Of a stretch of 13,181 bases of DNA, positions 6,588-13,181 are shown piece after piece. Position 1 is the stretch's first letter; every line of letters starts with the position of its first letter. Origin of the DNA: JBBPYR01 sp038199755. Its GTDB lineage: Bacteria; Chloroflexota; Ktedonobacteria; Ktedonobacterales; Ktedonobacteraceae. The stretch covers positions 1-13,181 of the forward strand of contig JBBPYR010000087.1 of assembly GCA_038199755.1 (NCBI GenBank), written 5' to 3'. The notes under the pieces were generated by a model. The model worked only from the letters and a program-made list of their open reading frames with translations, made no database searches and was not told where the DNA came from. A program made the position numbers and the translations under genes.

Positions 6588-7234
6588 GGCTTTACTTCCT
6601 CTCCACTTGCCTGCAGCAGACGCTCGAGAACTTTCTCCCAGGTGATGAGTCCTTGTGTGATCTTATACTGGTATAGTTGGTCAAAAACATCCTTATGCAT
6701 GCGGATCCAGGCGGTGTTGGGAAACGCAGTCTCTATGGCTTCTCTCCAGAGTGCGACAGGGAGACGGTAGTTTGCTTCCTTCGACCAGGAAACCTGCCCA
6801 ATCTGTAAGTTGCCCGCCTCGCCTTCATAGAAGATGGTGCCACTAAACAGAAAGTTGAGCGGAATCTCCCCATCTTCCAGAGCATCGAAGTACTTCGTGC
6901 TCACAACCTCAAAGTCGTAGGAGCATGGGACGGGTAATTCGACGACGGTGCTTCCCGTGAATGGTGGCACCACAGTAATGACGTGGGTCCATAGAAATGT
7001 GCGCAAGGTCTTCCCCCAGCGCTCTGGCTCTCCAAAGAGTTCCTTCAGTTTTGCCTTTTCTTCGCTATTGTAGCGACGCTGCGTGACAGTCAACATGATC
7101 TGGCTCTTCAGATTGATGTTTTGGATCTTCTCTTGCTCGTTCACATTGGTAATACGCATTTTGAAGTTGAGTAGCGGAATGACGCTATAGGCCGCAACCC
7201 CGACACCAATTACCTCAAAGCTCAGGTCAGGCAT
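6584..7234 (-). CDS. DUF6084 family protein, hydrogenase accessory
   Basis: The 216-aa product starts MPDLSFEVIGVGVAAYSVIP, the typical beginning of DUF6084 proteins as I recall them. These proteins are found next to DUF5947 and group 1h hydrogenases and have no proven function. The sequence is beta-rich, with a single Cys near the middle (PCSYDFEV) and no membrane helix, signal peptide or cofactor motif. GAGGAG lies 6 nt before the ATG. The start overlaps the end of the DUF5947 gene by 8 bp, and the stop shares ATGA with the start of the 348-aa gene. The two-sided overlap suggests co-translation and physical partnership. The family name is from memory of the N-terminal pattern and the setting. 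Confidence 0.85.
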   Translation of the reverse strand: MPDLSFEVIGVGVAAYSVIPLLNFKMRITNVNEQEKIQNINLKSQIMLTVTQRRYNSEEKAKLKELFGEPERWGKTLRTFLWTHVITVVPPFTGSTVVELPVPCSYDFEVVSTKYFDALEDGEIPLNFLFSGTIFYEGEAGNLQIGQVSWSKEANYRLPVALWREAIETAFPNTAWIRMHKDVFDQLYQYKITQGLITWEKVLERLLQASGEEVKP

Positions 7235-8018
7235 TGGCTTCTCCTCTCCAAGGTGTAGAGGTTCTTTGCTGTGTACCCATTGTGGCCTCCTCTACAGGGG
7301 TTGCCTTCTTGCTCAGGGCTGTAAAGTATTCTGCAATGGCTTTCCAGACCTCTTCTCCACCGCTCAGACCTTTCCATTTGAGGCGGATTAGACCGACCAG
7401 CTCGTAACAGGTATCTATCGGGACGATATAATGTTCACGATAGCTTTCACCACCCCTATTCTGTACGCGGTTGATAAGCAGTGCCTCGACGTCGGGCTCC
7501 AGATCATTCAGAATAGGATTGTTACTGACCAGCACGTCCCAACCTTCAAGGGGGAGCGTGGATTCCATAGCTCCCGCTGGACTAGGATAGAAGGCCCTGG
7601 TGTGCTTAGTCTCACCCTCAGACATCGCTATTGCGGTTTCATTTGGAGTGTGCTCACCAGTTCCAGTACTGTGAAAGATATAGACCATGTTCACTGGAAG
7701 CATCAGGTCGTCCCACTGCTCATCCGTCATGTGGAAATCAGGCATTATCAGATAGCGCGCGGGCACAAGCCGATACTTTCCGCCTCCCGCTACTGGGTCG
7801 CCGAAGAGGATTGAGCAAGGACGGCACACACAAATGAGCGCACGATTGGAGAGTTCCAAAAGGTGACGATGACTCGGTCCAATCTCTGCACTACACAGTT
7901 CGCACTGCTCCATAGGCGGACGCATTTCTCGTTTGCGCGCAAACTGACGCAGCACATCAAGAGATGTTGGTGCAGCGGAACGATCATCCTGGTTGTTTGT
8001 AAGTTCGCTTGATGCCAT
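7227..8018 (-). CDS. DUF5947 family protein with Cys-rich N-terminal motif
   Basis: The 263-aa product looks like DUF5947, a family tied to actinobacterial group 1h hydrogenase operons and without a known activity. Residues 30-70 carry Cys39 and Cys42 (CELC), His50 and His52, then Cys63, Cys65 and Cys68 (CVCRPC). This could be a zinc ribbon or another metal site. The remaining part is an alpha/beta region with VPARYLIMPDF and an acidic, Pro-containing middle. The C-terminal 35 residues are polar and probably disordered. The ATG lies 11 bp after the stop of the NifU-like gene, with an AAGGTGAG site. Its end overlaps the DUF6084 start by 8 bp. A role in Fe-S or metal handling for HhySL is an inference from the Cys pattern and position. 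Confidence 0.85.
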   Translation of the reverse strand: MASSELTNNQDDRSAAPTSLDVLRQFARKREMRPPMEQCELCSAEIGPSHRHLLELSNRALICVCRPCSILFGDPVAGGGKYRLVPARYLIMPDFHMTDEQWDDLMLPVNMVYIFHSTGTGEHTPNETAIAMSEGETKHTRAFYPSPAGAMESTLPLEGWDVLVSNNPILNDLEPDVEALLINRVQNRGGESYREHYIVPIDTCYELVGLIRLKWKGLSGGEEVWKAIAEYFTALSKKATPVEEATMGTQQRTSTPWRGEANA

Positions 8019-8029
8019 AGCTGCTCACC

Positions 8030-8614
8030 TTATCTCACGTGTGTTTTTGTTGGCTGCTCACTATCCTTGCGCCGTCGTAGAGGAACAAACGTTACTGGTA
8101 CGCCAGTCCGTGGTGGTGGATCGCTAACTCCTTCTACTTGAAGTCCGTTCAGGTCTGGGGCTGCCTTGTAAATGGCCTTCTCAATCGCCAATTTGAGCGT
8201 AATGGTTGAGCCAGGGCAACCATCACAACTTCCTTGGAGACGTAGGTGGGCTATGCCATCTTCGACCTTCACCAATGCAACATTGCCGCCATGCGACTTG
8301 AGATAGGGTCGCACCTCGTCCAGTGCTTGGAGAATCCGTGCCTCAAGATCGAGCGGATGAAGTCCATGCAGCAAGAAGAGAGAACTTAGTAAATCATCGT
8401 TCGCAAAGGTATCGATCAATGTCAGGCCCGATGCTTCAGATGCGGCGGTAATTTCGAGTAGGCGAGCCAGCCCTTCGCCGTACATGTCCAGGAGAGACTG
8501 GACAAGTTCCTCAGCCGTGGCACGCGCATGTGGGTCAGGGAATGTAGCAATCTCCTGGACTAGCGTCTCGATACGCGCTGCCAGATCGTAGTGCTCTTGC
8601 ACTTGTTGTGGCAT
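8030..8614 (-). CDS. NifU-like Fe-S scaffold protein of the hydrogenase operon
   Basis: The 194-aa product ends with a NifU C-terminal (Nfu) domain at about 90-165, with the cluster-binding pair Cys130 and Cys133 in GSCDGCPGSTITL. Nfu domains bind a [4Fe-4S] cluster between two protomers and pass it to target proteins. Residues 1-85 are a helical extension rich in Ala, Glu and Leu that is not part of standard NifU or NfuA. The last 25 residues are basic and polar. I chose the ATG at 8614 because GAGGAG lies 8 nt before it; a longer frame could start at a TTG at 8668 but has poor spacing. It is 11 bp before the DUF5947 gene. It most likely supplies clusters to HhyS or relays electrons from it. 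Confidence 0.9.
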   Translation of the reverse strand: MPQQVQEHYDLAARIETLVQEIATFPDPHARATAEELVQSLLDMYGEGLARLLEITAASEASGLTLIDTFANDDLLSSLFLLHGLHPLDLEARILQALDEVRPYLKSHGGNVALVKVEDGIAHLRLQGSCDGCPGSTITLKLAIEKAIYKAAPDLNGLQVEGVSDPPPRTGVPVTFVPLRRRKDSEQPTKTHVR

Positions 8615-8678
8615 CACCCATTCTCCTCTATTGCGGGGTACGAAAGAAGTTAAAATATGCGCTCTCAAGCCTTCTCCA

Positions 8679-8699
8679 GGCCAGAAGTAGCCTCTGGCC
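8679..8699 (-). other. Hairpin before the NifU-like gene
   Basis: GGCCAGA and TCTGGCC form a perfect 7-bp inverted repeat around a 7-nt loop. It sits in the 124-bp gap between the Pro-rich protein and the NifU-like gene. There is no T-run after it on the minus strand, so it is more likely an mRNA stability or processing element than a terminator. Confidence 0.4.
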
Positions 8700-8738
8700 C
8701 GGAGTGTGGAATTGGATCATGTTGTCCACGGTGGTCTG

Positions 8739-8969
8739 TTAGGGTGCTGGTATATTTGGGCTTGCCGGATCTACCGGATTTTCATTATCGGGATTGACGC
8801 CTGTGACATCCCGGGCAGTTGTTTTCCCACTAGGCCTATTTGCCTGTCCCGTCGTACCTGTATCATGGCGACCAGGCTCTTTGCCATCAGTGCGTGTTTT
8901 TTCCTCACCCTTGTCTGTGCCTGGAGTATGCACAGGATTTGGTGGAGTTGGTGATTTCTGCTCTTCCAT
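8739..8969 (-). CDS. 76-aa Pro-rich disordered small protein
   Basis: This short frame begins with ATG at 8969 behind a strong AGGAGG with 7-nt spacing, which is why I accept it. The product has 13 Pro and many Thr, Gly, Asn, Asp, Glu and Lys residues. It contains no Leu, Phe, Trp, Tyr or Cys, so it is almost surely disordered and soluble. I do not recognise a family. It lies alone in the operon between hhyL (181 bp upstream, across three hairpins) and the NifU-like gene (124 bp downstream). It could be a linker or binding partner of the hydrogenase, or a lineage-specific gene unrelated to hydrogen uptake. It could also be a non-coding stretch that happens to be open, but the ribosome binding site argues against that. 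Confidence 0.6.
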   Translation of the reverse strand: MEEQKSPTPPNPVHTPGTDKGEEKTRTDGKEPGRHDTGTTGQANRPSGKTTARDVTGVNPDNENPVDPASPNIPAP

Positions 8970-9000
8970 GGTATGTCCTCCTATTTTGACTCCTCAGTGT

Positions 9001-9020
9001 CCGCAACTGTTTGTTTGCGG
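9001..9020 (-). other. Hairpin upstream of the Pro-rich protein gene
   Basis: CCGCAA and TTGCGG form a 6-bp stem around an 8-nt loop, about 20 bp upstream of the AGGAGG of the small Pro-rich gene. It is the third and last hairpin in the gap after hhyL. It may protect the 5' end of a processed downstream transcript. Confidence 0.3.
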
Positions 9021-9091
9021 CGGGCTTTTGAATGGCCGTGCCACCGTAAGCGACGAGGAGTCCTGAATCAAGTACATTTCATGTTCCTGAC

Positions 9092-9145
9092 TCGGATGGA
9101 GGAAGCTCTGCTTCCCCATCCGATCTACTACCCCTTATGGGTAGT
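9092..9145 (-). other. Two tandem hairpins just after hhyL
   Basis: The first, reading with transcription, is ACTACCC / GGGTAGT (9127-9145), 7 bp around a 5-nt loop and only a few bases after the hhyL stop. The second is a long stem at 9092-9123: TCGGATGG pairs with CCATCCGA, then GGAAGC with GCTTCC around a 3-nt loop, with one bulged base at 9100. No T-run follows either. They probably stabilise the hhySL part of the mRNA or reduce read-through, setting the structural genes apart from the accessory genes. Confidence 0.5.
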
Positions 9146-9149
9146 GATG

Positions 9150-10946
9150 CTACTCGTGTACGCCAAAGGTCGGTGAAAGAACCTTCTGAAGCTCTTTCCC
9201 TTCACCCAGGTACATATGAACACCGCATGGTAGACAAGGGTCAAAGCTGCGTACTGCACGCATGATATCGATACCTTTGAAGCTGTCTGGTCCGTTCTCT
9301 TCGAAGATTGGTGTGTTCTGCACGGCATCCTCGTAAGGGCCGGGTGTGCCATAGATGTCGCGTACGCTGCCGTTCCAAGGCGTAGGAGGATAAGGATGAT
9401 AGTTGGCGATCTTTCCGTTCTCGATTACCATGTGATGGGAAAGCACACCGCGTACCGCCTCGTGGAAGCCACAACCGATGGCGTCCTTTGGCACTGTGAA
9501 TTCGCTCCACGTCTTGGTGCGGCCAGCATGTAGTTCAGCAAGTGCCTTTTCTACACAGTGGAGAGCAACAGCAGCGGAGTAGGCCTGGAAGTATGTGCGC
9601 GCACGGTTGCGCTCAATGGCATTGCTCCATTTTGGTATCTTCCACTCGTACTCTACCGCAGGCTTTGTGGCGCTCTTAGGCAAGCGGATTTTGACGCTAT
9701 GCCCGGTTGCCTCAACTAAGCCGCCCAGATTCACCAGTCCGGCCAGAGCCGTCGACCACAGGCGCGCAAGAGGTCCACCGCCAGTATCAAGGGCCAGGTA
9801 ATCACTAGTACGCTTGTCGAACCAGCGCGGAGACATTGTCCAGCTATACTTGTCGCCGAAGTCACGTTTCTGTGGTTTAGGAATGGTCGTCTGATTCCAG
9901 GGGTGACGCTTATCGACAGGGTTGCCAAGCGGATCGCGGTCAACGAACGTTCTTTCATTCTGCCAGTCGTCGTAGTAGGAACTGCCCAGTAGAATGCGAA
10001 TGCCTAGATTGATATCTACGAGGCTTGTCGTCACCAGTTCGCCATCCACAATCACGCCTGGCGTGACGAACATGGCACGGCCCCACTTTTCCATGGTGCG
10101 ATAATCGTAGTCGCACACATCGGGGTCTTGCCATGAGCCCCAGCAGCCGAGCAGGGTACGGCGGTAGCCTACCATCTCATAGCCGGGCAGAGCCTGGTAC
10201 CAGAAATCGAACAGGTCGTCGTGCATAGGAACGACCTTCTTCATCCATTCGACGTACTTCATGAGCCGAACGAGGTAGTCTGTGAAAATCTGGACGGTAG
10301 CGACCGTTCCCACGCCTCCTGGATAGAGGGTCGAGGGATGTACGTGGCGTCCTTCCATCAAACAGAATGCCTCGCGAGTATAGCGACTCACATGCAGTGC
10401 TTCGCGGTAAAATTCACCGACGAAGGGGTTGAGTGAGCGCATGATGTCGCCGATGGTGCGATAGCCGTGATCTGCGGCGTGTGGAGCTTCGGTCTTATTT
10501 GCCAGTTCAAGAACACTTGGATTGGTCTCTTTCACCATTTGCTCACAGAAGTCGACGCCGACCAGATTCTCCTGGAAGATATTGTGGTCGAACATATACT
10601 CAGCGGCTTCACCCAGATTGACAATCCACTCACCCATTGCAGGTGGCTTTACCCCATAAGCCATGTTTTGAGCATAGCAAGAGCAGGTTGCATGATTGTC
10701 ACCACAGATGCCGCAGATGCGGCTGGTGATGAAGTGAGCGTCACGCGGGTCTTTCCCTTGCATGAAGAGGCTGTAGCCACGGAAGATGTGGGAGGTGCTA
10801 TAGGCCTCCGCAATCCGTCGATTCTTGAAATCAATCTTGGTGTAAATGCCAAGGCTACCAACGATACGTGTCATCGGATCCCACGACATCTCAACAAGCT
10901 GGGGTGGCTGAGATGGGGTTTGTTCTCGTCTAATTTCTGTAGTCAT
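9150..10946 (-). CDS. hhyL: Group 1h [NiFe]-hydrogenase large subunit, HhyL
   Basis: HhyL carries the Ni-Fe(CN)2CO centre that splits H2. The 598-aa precursor has the N-terminal ligand motif RICGICGDNHATC with Cys78 and Cys81, and the C-terminal motif DPCLPCGVH with Cys571 and Cys574. After His577 follows a 21-residue tail starting MYLGEGKEL, the part removed by the maturation protease. The form RICGICGDNHATC is typical of the actinobacterial high-affinity group 1h/5 enzymes that oxidise hydrogen at atmospheric levels. AGGAGG lies 7 nt before the ATG, and the gene begins 45 bp after the stop of hhyS. Its length matches the family. No frameshift or missing ligand is seen. The partner is HhyS just upstream. 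Confidence 0.97.
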   Translation of the reverse strand: MTTEIRREQTPSQPPQLVEMSWDPMTRIVGSLGIYTKIDFKNRRIAEAYSTSHIFRGYSLFMQGKDPRDAHFITSRICGICGDNHATCSCYAQNMAYGVKPPAMGEWIVNLGEAAEYMFDHNIFQENLVGVDFCEQMVKETNPSVLELANKTEAPHAADHGYRTIGDIMRSLNPFVGEFYREALHVSRYTREAFCLMEGRHVHPSTLYPGGVGTVATVQIFTDYLVRLMKYVEWMKKVVPMHDDLFDFWYQALPGYEMVGYRRTLLGCWGSWQDPDVCDYDYRTMEKWGRAMFVTPGVIVDGELVTTSLVDINLGIRILLGSSYYDDWQNERTFVDRDPLGNPVDKRHPWNQTTIPKPQKRDFGDKYSWTMSPRWFDKRTSDYLALDTGGGPLARLWSTALAGLVNLGGLVEATGHSVKIRLPKSATKPAVEYEWKIPKWSNAIERNRARTYFQAYSAAVALHCVEKALAELHAGRTKTWSEFTVPKDAIGCGFHEAVRGVLSHHMVIENGKIANYHPYPPTPWNGSVRDIYGTPGPYEDAVQNTPIFEENGPDSFKGIDIMRAVRSFDPCLPCGVHMYLGEGKELQKVLSPTFGVHE

Positions 10947-10991
10947 AATGCTACCTCCTATATCGAGCCGCTGTACACTGCTGTCGCCTAA

Positions 10992-12020
10992 TCATGATTT
11001 CCACCTTGGGCTATAGCCTGTCGTCAATTGTCTTCCCGTGTGGCGCCAGGACGGTTCCTTGTTGACCGTGCGATTGGTTATACTACGTAATGCTTTAATG
11101 GCTGGGCCGTAGAACTGGATCGCTTTGGTCGATATTTTCGCACCGGTTGGTTCATCCATAAACGGCATAAATTTATCGGGGAAGCCAGGCATCGTACAGC
11201 CAATGCAGATACCACCGACGTTGGGGCAGCCGCCAATGCCAGCCATCCAGCCACGCTTAGGTACGTTGCAGTTCACCACTGGTCCCCAGCAACCCAACTT
11301 CACAAGGCAAAGTGGTGATCCGTACTCTTCAGCGAACATGCCTTGCTCGTAGTAGCTGCCACGATCGCAGCCTTCATGAACGGTTTTGCCGAAGAGCCAG
11401 GTTGGTCGTCCCTCGGTGTCGAGGGGAATCATGGGGGCCATGCCCGCAACCTGATAGAGGAGATAGAGGAGAGTCTCCATGAAATTGTCAGGCTGCACAG
11501 GGCATCCAGGGACATTCACGATGGGGATGCCAGCCTTGGATTTCCAGTCCCAGCCAAGATAGTCAGCGACACCCATGGCACCTGTTGGATTGCCTTGCAT
11601 GGCATGAATGCCACCATAGGTAGCGCAAGTTCCTATTGCAACTACGGCCAGTGCCTTTGGAGCTAAACGATCAATCCAGTTGGTTACGGGAATAGGCTGG
11701 CCGGTGGCCTCGTCTACGCCAAGGGCAGCCCAGTAGCCTTCGGACTTAATCTTCTCGTTTGGCACGGAGCCTTCAAATACGAGCACAAAGGGGTCAAGTT
11801 CACCACGCTCTGCTTTATACCACCAATCCATGAAATCTTTGCCCCACTCGTAGGCAATGACCTTGTTATGGATATGCACACGGGGGAGTCCCGGAATGGC
11901 ACCCAAAACAACATCCTCGAGGCTAGGTTGGGTTGCTGCGGTGATTGAGACAGTATCCCCTTCACATCCCAATCCCTCTACAATCCAAATGATGTGGACG
12001 TCCTCCACTTTTGTCGCCAT
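10992..12020 (-). CDS. hhyS: Group 1h [NiFe]-hydrogenase small subunit, HhyS
   Basis: HhyS holds three Fe-S clusters that lead electrons away from HhyL. The 342-aa product starts at the ATG at 12020; a TTG 15 bp earlier would use the ribosome binding site as coding sequence. Proximal cluster ligands appear to be Cys19, Asp22 (in GCEGD), Cys132 and Cys173. The Cys-x-x-Asp form is the group 1h hallmark; most other classes have Cys there. Distal ligands are His215, Cys218, Cys238 and Cys244. Medial ligands are Cys251, Cys272 and Cys275, plus Cys265 where standard [3Fe-4S] enzymes have Pro, so a [4Fe-4S] cluster is expected. There is no twin-arginine signal and no C-terminal membrane helix, which points to a cytoplasmic-side enzyme. 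It is the first gene of the operon. Confidence 0.97.
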   Translation of the reverse strand: MATKVEDVHIIWIVEGLGCEGDTVSITAATQPSLEDVVLGAIPGLPRVHIHNKVIAYEWGKDFMDWWYKAERGELDPFVLVFEGSVPNEKIKSEGYWAALGVDEATGQPIPVTNWIDRLAPKALAVVAIGTCATYGGIHAMQGNPTGAMGVADYLGWDWKSKAGIPIVNVPGCPVQPDNFMETLLYLLYQVAGMAPMIPLDTEGRPTWLFGKTVHEGCDRGSYYEQGMFAEEYGSPLCLVKLGCWGPVVNCNVPKRGWMAGIGGCPNVGGICIGCTMPGFPDKFMPFMDEPTGAKISTKAIQFYGPAIKALRSITNRTVNKEPSWRHTGRQLTTGYSPRWKS

Positions 12021-12026
12021 GTTGTT

Positions 12027-12032
12027 CCTCCT
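12027..12032 (-). promoter_or_regulatory. Ribosome binding site that sets the hhyS start
   Basis: AGGAGG on the minus strand lies 6 nt before the ATG at 12020. The alternative TTG at 12035 would place this motif inside the coding sequence (residues 2-3, Arg-Arg), so the shorter form is the likely protein. Confidence 0.8.
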
Positions 12033-12194
12033 CAAGCAATAAGTGCTTGCTGAACGTTTTTGGAGGGTACTCTACAATGACAATAAGAGAAGCGATGGTT
12101 GGTAACGAAGGCAACAGCCGCCTTGAGATACTAGGGACGCGGGGTAAGGTTTCCATGAGGGAAAATGTAACCGTAGAAACAGCATCCTTGCCGC

Positions 12195-12213
12195 TTGATC
12201 TAACAGTGATCAA
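12195..12213. promoter_or_regulatory. Small inverted repeat upstream of hhyS
   Basis: TTGATC and GATCAA are separated by 7 bp, about 175 bp before the hhyS start. The half site shares TGAT with the arms of the larger palindrome at 12335-12355, so both may bind related regulators. The 6-bp arms alone are weak evidence. Confidence 0.25.
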
Positions 12214-12334
12214 TCTTTTGAATGGAGTGTTTCTATACTAAGAACCTCTAATACGTAATACGCATCTCATGGTATAACCGATTACTTAAGAAAAACCGGA
12301 AAATTGCCTGCCATATACGTAAGGGAAGGGAAGA

Positions 12335-12355
12335 TCAAATCAACGGTTGATTTGA
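12335..12355. promoter_or_regulatory. Perfect 21-bp palindrome, probable operator
   Basis: TCAAATCAAC and GTTGATTTGA form a perfect 10-bp inverted repeat around one central base. The size and symmetry fit a site for a dimeric helix-turn-helix regulator. It is about 315 bp upstream of hhyS, in the only gap where the operon promoter can be. It has no T-run after it and a one-base centre, so it is a poor RNA hairpin and a better protein site. The regulator is not encoded in the window. Confidence 0.5.
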
Positions 12356-12560
12356 CATGGGAATTTGGTTGTACTGAGAGGGTGAGCGTAAATAGAGCGG
12401 TAGAAAAGCGAACTGGGTTGGGCGAAGACATCACTGGCTTACCCTCTTCCTATACACTAGATACTGAACAATAGTGCAAAAGAGTTCTACATACTGTGTG
12501 ATTGTAGCATAGAGTGATGGATTTATCAAGGTTTATGGGCATCAATGTAAGCTAAACAAT

Positions 12561-12596
12561 AAAAAAGAATAAAAAAAGCCCGCCTGTGCAGGCGGG
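12561..12596 (-). terminator. Intrinsic terminator of the rRNA operon
   Basis: On the minus strand, CCCGCCTG and CAGGCGGG form a GC-only-like stem right after 5S, followed by a run of seven T, then ATTC and six more T. This is a classic strong rho-independent terminator. It separates the rRNA operon from the hydrogenase operon on the same strand. Confidence 0.92.
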
Positions 12597-12600
12597 TGGA

Positions 12601-12719
12601 GTGGCAACGTCCTATTTTCCCGTGGGGTTGCCCCCAGAGTATCGTGAGAGCTGGCAGGCTTAACTACCGTGTTCGGGATGGGAACGGGTGTTTCCCTTTC
12701 GCTATTGTCACCACGCCAC
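12601..12719 (-). rRNA. rrf: 5S ribosomal RNA
   Basis: The minus strand reads as a 5S rRNA of about 119 nt. It has the conserved CCCGAAC segment in the loop C region, the CCCATCCCGAAC block and matching ends (GTGGC near the 5' end, GTTGCCAC at the 3' end). It lies about 30 bp after tRNA-Ala and is followed directly by the terminator. There is no 23S gene before it, which is unusual. Confidence 0.93.
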
Positions 12720-12749
12720 TCGCATGTACAAACGGGTGGGAATTCTCTC

Positions 12750-12825
12750 TGGTGGAGATGAGGGGATTCGAACCCCTGACCTCCGCCGTGCAAAGGCGGC
12801 GCTCTTCCAACTAAGCTACATCCCC
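12750..12825 (-). tRNA. tRNA-Ala(TGC)
   Basis: A 76-nt cloverleaf on the minus strand starts GGGGATGTAGC and ends with an encoded CCA. The anticodon TGC (12790-12792) lies in the loop TTTGCAC, and the T arm has GGTTCGAATCC. The acceptor stem pairs fully with one G-T pair. It is separated from tRNA-Ile by 10 bp, as in the spacer of many rRNA operons. Confidence 0.97.
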
Positions 12826-12835
12826 GTGAGGAGGG

Positions 12836-12909
12836 TGGGCCATCCTGGACTCGAACCAGGGACCTCAGTCTTATCAGGACTGCGCTCTAACCACCTGAGC
12901 TAATAGCCC
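12836..12909 (-). tRNA. tRNA-Ile(GAT)
   Basis: A 74-nt cloverleaf on the minus strand starts GGGCTATTAGCTCAG, with anticodon GAT in the loop CTGATAA and GGTTCGAGTCC in the T arm. After the discriminator A the DNA reads CCC, so CCA is not encoded and must be added by the CCA enzyme, unlike the neighbouring tRNA-Ala. Confidence 0.97.

Positions 12910-13181
<272 letters not shown>

Larger units (their letters stand above)
12021..12560. other. Gene-free control region of the hydrogenase operon
   Basis: No credible gene lies in these 540 bp between the rRNA terminator and hhyS. The stretch is AT-richer than its surroundings. It holds a perfect 21-bp palindrome (12335-12355) and a smaller inverted repeat, TTGATC / GATCAA at 12195-12213. 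Several loose promoter-like boxes exist on the minus strand (for example TTGCAC and TGTATA 17 bp apart near 12460-12480), but none is strong enough to call. Because the rRNA operon ends with a terminator just upstream, the hydrogenase promoter should be here, which would leave a long leader. Confidence 0.55.

Noticed and set aside
8706..8954. 82-aa plus-strand frame opposite the Pro-rich gene
   Set aside because: The minus-strand frame has the strong ribosome binding site and fits the operon direction; this one has neither.
9092..9123. Intrinsic terminator after hhyL
   Set aside because: The stem is strong but no T-run follows on the minus strand, so I list it only as a hairpin.
10467..10991. 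174-aa plus-strand frame opposite the start of hhyL
   Set aside because: It is antisense to the conserved N-terminal part of HhyL, including the active-site Cys motif.
11962..12213. 83-aa minus-strand frame overlapping the hhyS start
   Set aside because: It runs into hhyS in another frame, has no well-placed ribosome binding site and no recognisable pattern.
12596..12903. Plus-strand frames with peptides such as GIRTPDLRRAKAALF and MRGFEPLTSAVQ
   Set aside because: They are antisense translations of tRNA-Ala, tRNA-Ile and 5S, a well-known source of false protein entries.

Overview
The window is a bacterial chromosome segment of moderate GC. It carries a [NiFe]-hydrogenase locus of the actinobacterial type (group 1h, high-affinity H2 uptake), followed upstream on the same strand by part of an rRNA operon. 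Every gene I can support lies on the minus strand, so transcription runs from right to left. The gene set (group 1h structural genes plus DUF5947, DUF6084, NifU-like and DUF6893-like accessory genes), the composition and the unusual rRNA arrangement fit a soil Chloroflexota of the Ktedonobacteria type. That taxon is an inference, not something proven here.

Right end (about 12561-13181): the 3' end of 16S rRNA, tRNA-Ile(GAT), tRNA-Ala(TGC), 5S rRNA and a strong intrinsic terminator. No 23S gene lies between tRNA-Ala and 5S; only about 30 bp separate them. Next comes a gene-free region of about 540 bp (12021-12560) with a perfect 21-bp palindrome, the likely control region of the hydrogenase operon.

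Middle (4488-12020): the small subunit hhyS and the large subunit hhyL, a hairpin-rich gap, a small Pro-rich disordered protein, and a NifU-domain protein. A tightly packed block follows: DUF5947, DUF6084, a 348-aa protein of unknown function, a 110-aa protein and the hydrogenase maturation protease. Start and stop codons overlap by 4-8 bp through most of this block. After it comes a 34-aa single-helix membrane microprotein that resembles DUF6893.

Left (410-4473): hypA, hypB, hypF and hypC, which make and insert the Ni-Fe(CN)2CO centre. hypD and hypE are not in the window. The gaps hypA-hypB and hypB-hypF and the region after hypC each hold a copy of a palindromic MITE-like repeat of about 80-102 bp. 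Its internal hairpin arms differ between copies but remain paired.

How the parts work together: HypF and HypC (with HypD/E elsewhere) build the Fe(CN)2CO group, HypA and HypB deliver nickel, and the protease removes the 21-residue tail of HhyL after metal insertion. The NifU-like protein probably supplies Fe-S clusters to HhyS. The DUF proteins and the microprotein are candidates for assembly, membrane attachment or electron transfer.
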